From Sphingobacterium tabacisoli (lineage in GTDB: Bacteria; Bacteroidota; Bacteroidia; Sphingobacteriales; Sphingobacteriaceae), in assembly GCF_017908035.1 (NCBI RefSeq), contig NZ_JAEQMU010000005.1:186001-250000 (forward strand): a stretch of DNA of 64,000 nucleotides, given 5' to 3'. Both the position numbers and the translations under genes were made by a program. Shown piece after piece: positions 36,349 through 45,685 of this stretch (positions within the stretch are counted from its first letter, which is position 1; every line of letters begins with the position of its first letter). The notes beneath the pieces were generated by a model that did not search any database, was not told the origin of the DNA, and saw only the letters and a program-made list of their open reading frames with translations.

Positions 36349-37985
36349 AATTTTCGTATTTCTTTTTCTGCTTGCGCCGTAGGGATTTCCAGTGTCAGCG
36401 CTTGTGATAGTTCAACCAGAGCCTTTTCATATGCCCCTTGCTTATACCAATATTTACCGACAAGGTAATAAACTAACCAAAGATTTGGATTAAGCTCCTT
36501 AAAATTTTTCAATCGCTCCTCCGGCACCTCTCCCTTTACTCGAATCGCATACACTATACTATCCGATTCACTTTTATACCTTTCATAGTTCACAAAAGCA
36601 TCCGAGTGCACGAAAGCATCTTCTGCTATCGTGAGCGCCTTTATCTGTTTTGACTGTCCTATTGTTGAAGAATCTGCAAACACCTCATCCAGATTATATG
36701 CCGTAAACGCCCCCAATTGATATGGAGAGTTAGAAACCCACATCAACTTATCTTCCGGTTTAAAGATAACCGCATGATGCGCCAATAGATGATTGAGCGA
36801 CTTGTCATTACCATACCCGATATCCGTATCCGACAGTCCCTTCCGATTACGTAAAACAGCCACCATTTTCTCCGGGTTTAACTTATTTTCCCTATGCAGC
36901 AACTCCAACAACCTATCATACCGATACTGAGAATGGCTTTCTTGGATATGGGCTGTATTTCGTTTATCCAGCGCATAGGTATCAGATTGAAAATGATTTG
37001 TGCAGACAAGTTGATTTCCATTCTCCACCTCATATATTCCAAAATTCTTAGGCGAAATTTCCAAAAGCACCGCCTTTTTATCTTTCGCGCTGCCGATCAT
37101 CAACGATTCCGAGACAAACGACTGTGCCCCCTTTGCGATAGCAATCGCCTCCTCGATATTCGTTGCACGTTCCAGTATTTCCCGGGCGACAATAGAAATA
37201 GGTCTTTTTGCAGAAAGTGGAATAGTAGACTTCCCCGCATTCATCGTCACTGTAAGCCCCTCCTTATTCATTCCCGAGACAACACCTATCATCCCCGGCC
37301 ACGATACCGACACAAAAGGAATCCCATGCTCCGGTCGTACAAAGTTCAGCACTTTATTTTCCGCAAACTCATCTCCCACATAAAAATCAAAATTTCGTCC
37401 GATCAGTAGCTTACCATCCTCCGTCTTATCCCCCCAAGAGGCAACAGATGAACATCCTACAATTGCTAGATCGCGTAGCGCATGCCCTAGGTCATGCGCT
37501 GCATGCATCAACAGTGTCAGACTAAAATTATCTCCAGCATAAGGATAGGCATCATCCAGGTGTGTAGACAGCGCATAAATCTCGTCCAGATAAGATGAGG
37601 GAATATAGTCATCCAGACGCCGCCCATACCAATGGATAAACCTAGAGACAAGACGCCGTTTAAATTTAGACGGTACCATATGTTCCAATTTATCCATAAA
37701 AATACGTTGTTGCTCCCTAAACAAATCTTCAGTCAGCAACCCCGTCCTATTCCCTAAATCATAAGGCGCACCGGACACATAAAGCTCCCACATCCCATAG
37801 CGATTCTTTACCAAATAGTCTTTATTACTCAGCATCCGTAGCGAATCCTGCTCCAGGACAAGCTGTACCGTATCCAAGGTCGCATCAAAAGTAGAGGTAT
37901 ACCGTTTAGAAATCCTGTTAGATACACAAGAAGAACATAAAACGACAATAAAGACAAACTGCAACCACCTACCCATACGTTTCAT
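36315..37985 (-). CDS. C45-type autoproteolytic acyltransferase/hydrolase lipoprotein
   Basis: The 556 residues open with a lipoprotein signal (VVLCSSC). The middle contains the Ntn-hydrolase nucleophile region GCSSVASWGD and GRNFDFYVGDEF, with SVSWPGMIGVVSGMNKEGL downstream, a pattern shared with the acyl-CoA:6-aminopenicillanate acyltransferase (C45) family. The last about 60 residues look like a tetratricopeptide pair. It lies between the ligase and oxidoreductase genes, with overlaps. A role in transferring or hydrolysing the pigment acyl chain is inference. Confidence 0.8.
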   Translation of the reverse strand: MKRMGRWLQFVFIVVLCSSCVSNRISKRYTSTFDATLDTVQLVLEQDSLRMLSNKDYLVKNRYGMWELYVSGAPYDLGNRTGLLTEDLFREQQRIFMDKLEHMVPSKFKRRLVSRFIHWYGRRLDDYIPSSYLDEIYALSTHLDDAYPYAGDNFSLTLLMHAAHDLGHALRDLAIVGCSSVASWGDKTEDGKLLIGRNFDFYVGDEFAENKVLNFVRPEHGIPFVSVSWPGMIGVVSGMNKEGLTVTMNAGKSTIPLSAKRPISIVAREILERATNIEEAIAIAKGAQSFVSESLMIGSAKDKKAVLLEISPKNFGIYEVENGNQLVCTNHFQSDTYALDKRNTAHIQESHSQYRYDRLLELLHRENKLNPEKMVAVLRNRKGLSDTDIGYGNDKSLNHLLAHHAVIFKPEDKLMWVSNSPYQLGAFTAYNLDEVFADSSTIGQSKQIKALTIAEDAFVHSDAFVNYERYKSESDSIVYAIRVKGEVPEERLKNFKELNPNLWLVYYLVGKYWYKQGAYEKALVELSQALTLEIPTAQAEKEIRKLWKKANKRRKV

Positions 37986-39495
37986 TTTTAATCCTATCCA
38001 ACAAATAAGTGCCCCCTAGAACCTCCATGCATGTTGCTACAGCCCCAATGGTCACGCCCAGTACACCATGCATTCCCACACTCTGTCCCACAAAAAAAAG
38101 ATTCGGCACCTTTGTTTTAGGCGATATCCGAGACCGCATCAGCTCATTCACATCCTTCTCCGGGCCATAGAGATTACCCTTGGTCGTACCTATATAATCC
38201 CGATAGGATAACGGTGTAGAAGCATACGCATCCACTATAGCACTTGGCAATTCCTGCCAGCGCACAGCCAGCTTATCCACTATTCGATTTATTCTATCTT
38301 GCTTAAATGCTGCATACCCCTCCCCTCTAATCGTCTCTTCAATAACCGTATTTTTCGACAGCTCCCATACCTTTACTTCCTCAAAACGCATCACACTAAG
38401 ACAGGTCAATGTGTCCGCAAATCCCGGATTATCCTTATCCTCTGTCATAGAAAGCATATACATGGCAGGCCATTCTTTCTCTTCATAGACCGGCAAGTTC
38501 CACAGTTGCTCCTTGTCCGCATGATAATATATGTTCGCACCAACAAAAGGTACAGCACCCGTCTTCAGTACGAAATGCGCACTAAAAGACGACACTGTAA
38601 GCGGTAGGCTTTGTATACGATCATGGTAGACACTCCGGAATAAGCCTCCGTCCAGTTGCCTTAAAGTCGTCTGTGGCTCCACATTAGAAATAAACAGATC
38701 CGCGGCATAACGTTTCCCATCCTTAGTCTCCACCTGCTGTATACTCCCATCCCGACTATGATATTGTACCACCTCTTGATGACGTAGCGCTATCCCTCCC
38801 AAGGAGCGTAACACCCGGACCAATTGCTTGCTAATCTGACTTCCGCCATTTACACAGCGGTATGCGCTCTGTATATAAGAATTGATGGCTAGTGCATGCA
38901 CATAAAAAGGCGTCTTATTCGCATCACTTGCGTATAGAAAATTTGCTCCGACCAAGACAGCCCGTAACGTACTATTCGCAGTCAGCTGTTCGAAATAAGC
39001 CGATACACTAATCGCCAAAAAAGGATGGTCATAATCCTGCTCCGTTTGCTCTTCGAGATTATACAATGGAAACGCACGACATACATCCTGTAGATCCACA
39101 ACATACTGCGCTATGGCAGCTCGTTCCTCCGGAAAATAAGTACTCAATTGTTCAACAAAATTAGCGTACCCCTGCGCCAAAGGATAATCTACCCCTTCAT
39201 TTCCAAAACGGACATAATCAAACACCTCCGGCATCCGCTCCAGATGCAACTTATCCATAATACCCAGATAAGAAAAATACCGGTGTAGGTTCTGCCCTAT
39301 CGACAACCCACCTATATAGTGTACTCCCGTATCAAAGATTTTCTTGCTTCGCGAAAACGTCTGCAGATTACCTCCAAATTGATTATTTTTCTCCAATACA
39401 CAGACCTTCTTACCCTCCTTCGCTAAGATTACTGCAGCTGTAAGCCCTCCTAAGCCACTGCCTACAATCACAACATCATACGCGGTTACTGACAT
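37969..39495 (-). CDS. Phytoene-desaturase-like FAD oxidoreductase (CrtI family)
   Basis: Starting at the ATG at 39495, the 508-residue protein opens with the FAD-binding motif VVIVGSGLGGLTAAVILAKEG, and a C-terminal FAD segment NLFFVGQSVGMHGVLG closes it. Such enzymes desaturate or isomerise polyenes. In flexirubin and aryl-polyene clusters a homologue is common, but its reaction is not proven. It overlaps both neighbours, so it is translationally coupled. Confidence 0.85.
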   Translation of the reverse strand: MSVTAYDVVIVGSGLGGLTAAVILAKEGKKVCVLEKNNQFGGNLQTFSRSKKIFDTGVHYIGGLSIGQNLHRYFSYLGIMDKLHLERMPEVFDYVRFGNEGVDYPLAQGYANFVEQLSTYFPEERAAIAQYVVDLQDVCRAFPLYNLEEQTEQDYDHPFLAISVSAYFEQLTANSTLRAVLVGANFLYASDANKTPFYVHALAINSYIQSAYRCVNGGSQISKQLVRVLRSLGGIALRHQEVVQYHSRDGSIQQVETKDGKRYAADLFISNVEPQTTLRQLDGGLFRSVYHDRIQSLPLTVSSFSAHFVLKTGAVPFVGANIYYHADKEQLWNLPVYEEKEWPAMYMLSMTEDKDNPGFADTLTCLSVMRFEEVKVWELSKNTVIEETIRGEGYAAFKQDRINRIVDKLAVRWQELPSAIVDAYASTPLSYRDYIGTTKGNLYGPEKDVNELMRSRISPKTKVPNLFFVGQSVGMHGVLGVTIGAVATCMEVLGGTYLLDRIKNETYG

Positions 39496-42400
39496 ACACT
39501 TTCCTATAAATCTGTACACTATTTAGGTTAGATTCCAGCACAAATCCATCCTCTATTAAGAAATCTAAGCTATTTCCACTATTGACATTGACTACCGTTG
39601 CATAAGTTTTCCAATCCTGTCTTAAATAATCCTCTGCCAGCAATAGTTTAGAAATCAACAAAAGATCAGCTGTGGCTACTTCAGCGACAAACTGCACGGC
39701 CCGTAGCGAAGACCAGTAAATACTCGAGGCAACCTCTCTCCGTTCCTCCTCCTCAATCAGTCCCAGCACTTTTCGTTTACCGTTTTGCAGAGACAAAAGA
39801 TAATCCAATTCTCCAAACGACAGGCTCCAATGCATCCATATCCCTCCCTGTGGCAACTGTTTATTCACCTCCCAAAATACCTGCTTCCATCTATGCAGCC
39901 TCCCTTTCACCTCACTGACTATTTCATCATCTTTATACAGGTACGCCAGTTTTATCTTGGGCACAAAATAATCTTCATTTTCGATCTGGGTCCGTTGCTC
40001 TTCAAATGTGGCCTTAAAGTGACTTGAAATAGCTTTTGTACGCTCCGAATAAGCACGACCAAACCGCTCATCAGAGATCGAAATCCGCTCGCCGATTATT
40101 GGGCGGAGCTTTCCTGGGAAAATCAGCACATCCCCTTTAGGTAATACATCTCCATTTCCATGTATATAAATGGGCAGAATATCCAGTTGCAACTGCTCTG
40201 CGAGATAGCATGCACCTTTATGAAAACGCTTGATTTGATTATCGTATGAACGGGTTCCTTCCGGAAATACAACAATAGAGTAGCCCTGTGCTACTTTATC
40301 CCGTAAAAAGTCCAAACTCCCCTCTACACCACTACTAGTCGGATAAAAACCTAATATCTGAACAGCCCTTCCAAAAATCGGAGATTTCCAAACCCAATCA
40401 TTCACTAAGAAAACCATCTTGGGAACCAGCATTCCCATCGTCAATGTATCCAGAAAAGAACTATGATTACCAATTACCACTGCCGGCTTATCAAAAGTTT
40501 CCCCATAAGGATTACCCGTCTTATTCGTCACCAACGGATAGCCATACAGCACCGACTTCATAAATTTTGAGATAACATACCGCAAAAATTTATCTTTCCG
40601 GGACCGTTCAATCGGCACAATAGGAAGTATGATCCGTGCAAAAAAAGAAAGCACGATACAGCCTAGTCCATAGTACATAAACAATAGCAACGACCACAGC
40701 AGAATAGAAATCGTAAAAGGTGATTTTCCGCGTTTTGCCCTATCCGTAATAAAAAACCGGAAGATAATCGGGTAAAATACAAAAGTGATAACGACTGCTG
40801 CAAAAACCCCGATCAGCGACACCGAAGATATCGAAATCAATGCAGGGTGCTTCGCAAATATCAATGCACCAATAGCCAGCACCGTAGTTAGTACAGCCAA
40901 CAAAATCGAAGTACGGAACACCTGTAGTTCATCCTCTCCTGTACTGTATTGCTTTTGCAGAGCAGCAGTCATAAAAATACTAAAGTCCACCCCATGCCCA
41001 AACACCAAGGTACAGACAATAGCAGAAAAAATATTAAACTCCAGTCCGAATAGCCCCATCAACCCTGCGGTTACCAATCCTGTAAGACCGATCGGGATCG
41101 CCGCAAGCAACACCAGCTCCAATCGCCTAAAAAACACCCACAGGATCAGCAATATAGCGACCGAAGAATAGCCGACCAATGCATTAAAATCATCCCGCAA
41201 CTTCCCTAAGAACGTTTCGTTCAGTTGCTTACGGTCTACTACTACGACTCCAGGTATTTCTTCCAACTTCTTAATCAGTTGATTTCTATGTTTCTCGTCT
41301 AGTTTGACCATCGAGGATACCGTAAAAAAGCCATTCTTACTAACGACAAAGTCCCGAATTCCAGTACTTGGCAATTGCCCGAAATCCGACAACTGCATCG
41401 GGAAAAACGGCTCACGCAACAGACCATAGAACTGTTCGTAAGCATCCGCTGTAAATCCATATTGCTCCCCTATCGTACGAAGATTATGGATCACCAGCTC
41501 CTTATTATGATACTGCCAGAAAGAATTCCATGCTGATATTTTAGCCTGTTGTACCTGAATCGGATTTAGCAGCTCGCTGACATTCGAGAAGTCCAATATA
41601 ATATCCTGTTCCTTTGCCAGATGCAGATAAGCCGCTATTTTTTCATTCCGTTGCAGTGCAGTATCCAGCGTATTGCCAGTAGCTACCACATAAAGAGACT
41701 TTGCCGACGTATTCGTCAGCTTATCCAATCGAGCTTCCGTATCTGCCAAATCAGATGGCATATAGTTCAACCCTGCCAGGTCATTATTAAAACTCACCTT
41801 ACCACTCGTAAACAAACTGATCACAATCAGTACTGTACAAGAAAAAATCAGGATTCTACTTTTCTCGAAAGGGAATGCTGCTATTTTATCCAGCAGACTA
41901 GTGTGTCGGAGTTCTTCTTTCGGCTTGTATAAGTGCGGAATGATGAGCAAGGTAAATACAGCGGAGGCAACCAACGTGATTGAAGCAAAAATCCCTAAAT
42001 CAATCAAAGCCGTAGAGTGTACAAAAAGAAGACATAGAAAAGCCACCGCATTGGTCGTCCCCGACATTAGCAACGGTTTGGTCAACTCCTTAAACAACAC
42101 CTTCACATCGGTGTTCTTTTTAAAGTGAGTCAAGATATGTAATGAAAAATCAATCGTAATACCAATCAGAACCGCTCCAATACTCAGTGATATCGCCGAA
42201 ATCACAGGCTTGTACAGATAGAGACAGCCCAAGGCAAAGACAACAGCAAATAGCGTAGGAATGAATACCAACAATGGGATATACAGCTTACGATAAAACA
42301 AAATCAGCAACACCATCAATACCGACATCGATATCAGTATTGTCTTTAGGATGTCTCCTTTTATCTGATCTGCATTGGCCACAGCGACAAGAGCCGAACC

Positions 42401-43153
42401 GAAATAAGATACCGTAACCCGGCCCGCATAGTTCGCATTCCAGCTTTTTTGCAGATCATAAAGCTCCTCCGCAAACGCTTTATTCTTCTCTGTTTCAGCT
42501 CCCTCATATTTTGGGCTTAAAAAAAGAAGCATTTGCGTCGTATCCTTGCTCGTTATGAATCCATCATACAGCAGAAAATTATCCCCGACACTGATTCGCT
42601 GCAACTTTTGTAACCCCATTACCGCCAATCCCAGTGGATCTTTCTGGATAAATTCTCCCAATACAAATCCCGATGGTGATGATAGCGTTTCATAGTTTAC
42701 CGCCATACGCTGAGACATACCTTCCTTAGATATACGTACAGCCAAGCTGTCGTAATCCCCCTTGTCAAGAAAAAAAGGAATATGCTCATAGACAAAATCG
42801 TACGCCTGCCCTATTGCTCCTTCATCCAATTGCCCTGTAATCTCCCGGATATAGAGACTATCCTGCAATAGGGTATCTGCGATACCTTGCGTAGCCTCAA
42901 CAAGATCATCAACAGAAGCCGATGGCAAACGCTCTATCAATACTGTGATTTTATCCGAAAAATTAACCTGTCGAATTGCTTTTGTCGTTAAATCTGACTT
43001 CTCACTTTTCGGTATAATCTGCGTGATATCTTCCTCAAAGCGAATCTTGGAAGCCAGAAATCCAAAGAAAAACAAAAAGAGCACCGATAACGCCACCGAA
43101 AGCACCTTGTGGCGCTGTACCCAGCAATAGATATGATAAAAAAGCAAATGCAT
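39476..43153 (-). CDS. MMPL transporter fused to a PlsC-type acyltransferase
   Basis: The 1225-residue fusion has an RND/MMPL exporter part (residues 1 to about 800) with two six-helix halves separated by extracytoplasmic loops. After about residue 860 comes a 1-acylglycerol-phosphate acyltransferase domain with NHSSFLD (about 885-891) and FPEGTRS (about 953-959). The last about 165 residues resemble a degraded methyltransferase-like fold, with no clear SAM motif. MMPL-acyltransferase fusions suggest that the lipid pigment is modified and moved by one protein; that is inference. Confidence 0.88.
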   Translation of the reverse strand: MHLLFYHIYCWVQRHKVLSVALSVLFLFFFGFLASKIRFEEDITQIIPKSEKSDLTTKAIRQVNFSDKITVLIERLPSASVDDLVEATQGIADTLLQDSLYIREITGQLDEGAIGQAYDFVYEHIPFFLDKGDYDSLAVRISKEGMSQRMAVNYETLSSPSGFVLGEFIQKDPLGLAVMGLQKLQRISVGDNFLLYDGFITSKDTTQMLLFLSPKYEGAETEKNKAFAEELYDLQKSWNANYAGRVTVSYFGSALVAVANADQIKGDILKTILISMSVLMVLLILFYRKLYIPLLVFIPTLFAVVFALGCLYLYKPVISAISLSIGAVLIGITIDFSLHILTHFKKNTDVKVLFKELTKPLLMSGTTNAVAFLCLLFVHSTALIDLGIFASITLVASAVFTLLIIPHLYKPKEELRHTSLLDKIAAFPFEKSRILIFSCTVLIVISLFTSGKVSFNNDLAGLNYMPSDLADTEARLDKLTNTSAKSLYVVATGNTLDTALQRNEKIAAYLHLAKEQDIILDFSNVSELLNPIQVQQAKISAWNSFWQYHNKELVIHNLRTIGEQYGFTADAYEQFYGLLREPFFPMQLSDFGQLPSTGIRDFVVSKNGFFTVSSMVKLDEKHRNQLIKKLEEIPGVVVVDRKQLNETFLGKLRDDFNALVGYSSVAILLILWVFFRRLELVLLAAIPIGLTGLVTAGLMGLFGLEFNIFSAIVCTLVFGHGVDFSIFMTAALQKQYSTGEDELQVFRTSILLAVLTTVLAIGALIFAKHPALISISSVSLIGVFAAVVITFVFYPIIFRFFITDRAKRGKSPFTISILLWSLLLFMYYGLGCIVLSFFARIILPIVPIERSRKDKFLRYVISKFMKSVLYGYPLVTNKTGNPYGETFDKPAVVIGNHSSFLDTLTMGMLVPKMVFLVNDWVWKSPIFGRAVQILGFYPTSSGVEGSLDFLRDKVAQGYSIVVFPEGTRSYDNQIKRFHKGACYLAEQLQLDILPIYIHGNGDVLPKGDVLIFPGKLRPIIGERISISDERFGRAYSERTKAISSHFKATFEEQRTQIENEDYFVPKIKLAYLYKDDEIVSEVKGRLHRWKQVFWEVNKQLPQGGIWMHWSLSFGELDYLLSLQNGKRKVLGLIEEEERREVASSIYWSSLRAVQFVAEVATADLLLISKLLLAEDYLRQDWKTYATVVNVNSGNSLDFLIEDGFVLESNLNSVQIYRKVYVSNRV

Positions 43154-44340
43154 TATTCTGCGGAAACCGATTTATGCTGCTTCATCCGAATCAAAACATA
43201 ACTTCCAAAACCGGCAAGCAGTCCCATTATCGTAGCTAGCAGCAAAGAACCAACCAAATACTGCAACAGATGCTGCTGTATCGTATCAAAGCTAATATTA
43301 TCTAATTGCAACATCCCTTTGGTAGTTGACGAGGGAAGCACAGCCCCGCCTACGATTAGTGATGCATAGATAATCAAAGGGATAAAAGGAGGTAGACTGA
43401 TATTGGAAAAGGCAAAAGATAAAACCTTGTTAAGTCTTAAGAACACCGATAAGGTAATGACCAAAGCGGTCTGAAAGCCCCATACAGGAGCAATTCCCAT
43501 AAAAACGCCAAAGCCGATAGAGGCAGCCATCTTTTCGGGAGAATCTTCTGAGCCGAAAATATTTTCCTTTATAAAATCATTCAAACTTTTTTTTTTGAAC
43601 GAGCGCAAGAAGTTCCGGGGGATAATGTAAAAGAAAGTAAGAAATACCAGTACCGTATTCAAAATACTGATCCGTGTAAAATCCTTAAAAGGGCGAAAAT
43701 GCGAAACACGTTCCACAGGGTCATACAGCACCTGTACCGGTATATTTCGCACAGCCACTCCATTCCATGCGGCACGGACAATGATCTCGATTTCAAACTC
43801 AAACTTACGCGTGTAGTATTTCTTAGGAATCGCAAGCAAGGGATAAGCCCTATACCCCGATTGAGTATCTTCCAGTTTGATCCCCGTTTCAAACCAAAAC
43901 CAGAAATTAGAAAATTTATTCCCGAAAGAAGACTTCTTCGGCACCGAATCCTGAGTCATGTTACGGGCACCGATTAATAATAGAGGAGCTTTCGCTTCTT
44001 CCAGTGCCTCCACAAATGTAGACAGATCACTCGGATAATGCTGTCCATCCGAATCAATAGAAATAGCATAATGGTACCCCAACTCACGGGCCCTACACAG
44101 TCCCGCCCTTAGCGCACAGCCTTTACCTTTATTAGCGGCAAAATCGATACGCTCCAGTCCGTTATAATCATTTAATATCTGGGAAGTTCTGTCCGTAGAG
44201 CCGTCATTCACGACGATAATCTGCGCTGTATACTCCAACACACCGTCCAGCACACGGCGCAGAGTCTTCTCGTTATTATACGTAGGTATAACAACAACAA
44301 TCCCCAAACGGGTAATCCGCTGTTGTAAAGTATCTTCCAT
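43153..44340 (-). CDS. Family 2 glycosyltransferase fused to DUF2062
   Basis: The 395 residues begin with a GT2 domain (VVIPTYNNEKTLRRVL, VVNDGSTDRT, catalytic-type DSD in SIDSDGQHYP) over about residues 12-240. A C-terminal DUF2062 membrane domain (about 262-385; GFGVFMGIAPVWGFQTAL) follows. In pigment clusters such transferases may act on lipid carriers or on the DAR-aryl product; the substrate is unknown. The ATG of the MMPL gene overlaps its stop by one base. Confidence 0.85.
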   Translation of the reverse strand: MEDTLQQRITRLGIVVVIPTYNNEKTLRRVLDGVLEYTAQIIVVNDGSTDRTSQILNDYNGLERIDFAANKGKGCALRAGLCRARELGYHYAISIDSDGQHYPSDLSTFVEALEEAKAPLLLIGARNMTQDSVPKKSSFGNKFSNFWFWFETGIKLEDTQSGYRAYPLLAIPKKYYTRKFEFEIEIIVRAAWNGVAVRNIPVQVLYDPVERVSHFRPFKDFTRISILNTVLVFLTFFYIIPRNFLRSFKKKSLNDFIKENIFGSEDSPEKMAASIGFGVFMGIAPVWGFQTALVITLSVFLRLNKVLSFAFSNISLPPFIPLIIYASLIVGGAVLPSSTTKGMLQLDNISFDTIQQHLLQYLVGSLLLATIMGLLAGFGSYVLIRMKQHKSVSAE

Positions 44341-44348
44341 AATGGGTT

Positions 44349-44840
44349 CTACTGAGTTAATGTACGCAATTCGGTTGCTGTAAACACGCTTGACCGGGTA
44401 CTTGCATAACGCTTGACTGCATCTTTCACCGCCTTGGTTTGCGAATCAAAATTAGTCAAAATCATTTGCTTATCCGTATTAATATTTCCTTTATACTTTA
44501 AGATCTTGGGCGTATTCTCTTGGATAATCAATCGTACCAACCGTATTTCTAGGTTGTTCGGAGCTGCTTCAACAGCACCTTCAATATCCTTTGCTCCTGC
44601 CAAAAACAATTCCTTTTTCGTCTTTCTATCCGATACGTAACGTGCCTGCAGCGCATACGATGCGCCTTTGTAAGCCAATAATACCGGGTCGGTCTTATTA
44701 TAGTTCTTAAGCTGGTTATACAATGTAGCCGTATATTCCTTAGAATTATCTGCTTTCTCAAAATTAGAACGGACCGACGACAAGTCGATCTGCAAAAAAA
44801 ACACAACCGCCCCTAAAACTGATGCAAAAATATTAACCAT
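44349..44840 (-). CDS. Conserved hypothetical protein of pigment clusters
   Basis: The 163-residue product has a hydrophobic N-terminus (VVFFLQIDL) that may be a signal peptide. It is helical and polar, with repeated Ala and Lys (YKGASYALQARY). No domain was recognised. It starts directly at the dehydratase stop and precedes the glycosyltransferase by 8 bp, so it is surely part of this operon. A small TPR-like or chaperone-like role is only a guess. Confidence 0.65.
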   Translation of the reverse strand: MVNIFASVLGAVVFFLQIDLSSVRSNFEKADNSKEYTATLYNQLKNYNKTDPVLLAYKGASYALQARYVSDRKTKKELFLAGAKDIEGAVEAAPNNLEIRLVRLIIQENTPKILKYKGNINTDKQMILTNFDSQTKAVKDAVKRYASTRSSVFTATELRTLTQ

Positions 44841-45212
44841 CTATTTCACCTTAAATGTACATGTCAACTTTAACGCTACCGTATCTTCAAAATAGCTGAC
44901 ATTTTTCACTTTATACTCAGACTCATCCGAACCCGAAATGTCAATTTCCAATCGGAGCTCTGCATTTACTTCGGGATTGATTAAAGCCATAAACTTCACA
45001 TTAGAAGATTTGTACATAAACAGCTTTCTGTCCAAAACCTGCTCACTTAGCTCCTTGACAATCTGCATCATACACACCCCCGGTGTTACGGGTTGATCTG
45101 GAAAATGTCCGTTAAAAATAGTATGATGCTTGTTTAATGTAATAGTGGCGACATATTTATGTCCGCCAAGGTCCTGTAAAGCACGTAATGTATAAAAATC
45201 CTGTAAAAGCAT
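44841..45212 (-). CDS. Hotdog-fold 3-hydroxyacyl-ACP dehydratase
   Basis: The ATG at 45212 gives 123 residues (MLLQDFYTLRALQ). The longer TTG start at 45233 lies inside a -7 promoter element and is rejected. The hotdog helix carries NGHFPDQPVTPGVCMMQ, with the FabZ-type His. It would dehydrate 3-hydroxyacyl-ACP in polyene growth. It heads the downstream half of the pigment operon, read from a promoter at 45231-45238. Confidence 0.85.
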   Translation of the reverse strand: MLLQDFYTLRALQDLGGHKYVATITLNKHHTIFNGHFPDQPVTPGVCMMQIVKELSEQVLDRKLFMYKSSNVKFMALINPEVNAELRLEIDISGSDESEYKVKNVSYFEDTVALKLTCTFKVK

Positions 45213-45230
45213 GGTATCCCCTTTAGTCTT

Positions 45231-45238
45231 CAAAGATA
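45231..45238 (-). promoter_or_regulatory. -7 element of the second pigment operon
   Basis: The minus strand reads TATCTTTG (matches TAnnTTTG), 18 bases before the dehydratase ATG. It is divergent from the blaI promoter, and its -33 region is weak. The BlaI operators lie 27-66 bases upstream of it. Confidence 0.6.
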
Positions 45239-45256
45239 AAAGAATTTAAATTTTAT

Positions 45257-45286
45257 TTTGCATTTACGAATTCTTTCGTAGATTTG
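45257..45286 (+). promoter_or_regulatory. Promoter of the blaI-M56 operon
   Basis: TTTG (45257-45260), 18 bases, TAGATTTG (45279-45286) matches the Bacteroidota promoter at all defined bases. It is interleaved with two operator dyads, one upstream of and partly over the -7 element and one over the expected start site. Confidence 0.85.
45265..45280. promoter_or_regulatory. BlaI operator dyad 1
   Basis: TACGAATTCTTTCGTA is a symmetric dyad, TACGAA-N4-TTCGTA. It overlaps the -33/-7 spacer and the first bases of the -7 element. BlaI/MecI family regulators bind such spaced palindromes as dimers. Confidence 0.75.
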
Positions 45287-45288
45287 AT

Positions 45289-45304
45289 TACGAAAAGATT
45301 CGTA
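45289..45304. promoter_or_regulatory. BlaI operator dyad 2
   Basis: TACGAAAAGATTCGTA repeats the same half sites, TACGAA and TTCGTA, exactly 24 bp downstream of dyad 1, and covers the predicted start of transcription. Two equal dyads in phase strongly suggest autoregulation by the adjacent BlaI gene. Confidence 0.75.
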
Positions 45305-45321
45305 GATAAACTTAAAAAGAC

Positions 45322-45684
45322 ATGAAACCCACTGAAAGCGAAATGGAAATTCTACAGGTCCTTTGGAACAAAGGGCAATGTAGTGTACGCGAAGTCTTCG
45401 AAGCACTGAATAAAAAAGATGTGGGCTATACCACTATTCTTAAACTCATGCAGATTATGCACGAGAAGGAAATGGTGACTCGCGACACTTCTTCAAAGAC
45501 ACACATCTATACCGCCAACATCAATAAAGAAAAAACACAAAACCAATTCTTGAATAAAATGATCGACACCGTATACAACGGTTCCACATCAAGATTGGTC
45601 ATGCAGGCGTTAGGTAACCACAAGACCAGCAAAGAAGAAATAGACTTGATCAAAGATTATTTAAATCAATTAGAAACCAAGTAA
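45322..45684 (+). CDS. BlaI/MecI/CopY-family repressor
   Basis: The 120-residue winged-helix repressor begins MKPTESEMEILQVLWNKGQCSVREV, the family start. The recognition helix segment GYTTILKLMQIMHEKEMVTRD follows, then a C-terminal dimer helix (residues 75-118). Family members are cleaved by the M56 peptidase of the same operon, whose gene starts one base after the blaI stop. In Bacteroidota the pair often serves signals other than beta-lactams; the inducer is unknown. Confidence 0.93.
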   Translation: MKPTESEMEILQVLWNKGQCSVREVFEALNKKDVGYTTILKLMQIMHEKEMVTRDTSSKTHIYTANINKEKTQNQFLNKMIDTVYNGSTSRLVMQALGNHKTSKEEIDLIKDYLNQLETK

Positions 45685-45685
45685 T

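Noticed and set aside
44841..45233. Longer dehydratase starting at TTG 45233
   Set aside because: The TTG is part of the TATCTTTG -7 element, so it lies upstream of the likely transcription start. The ATG at 45212 is used.
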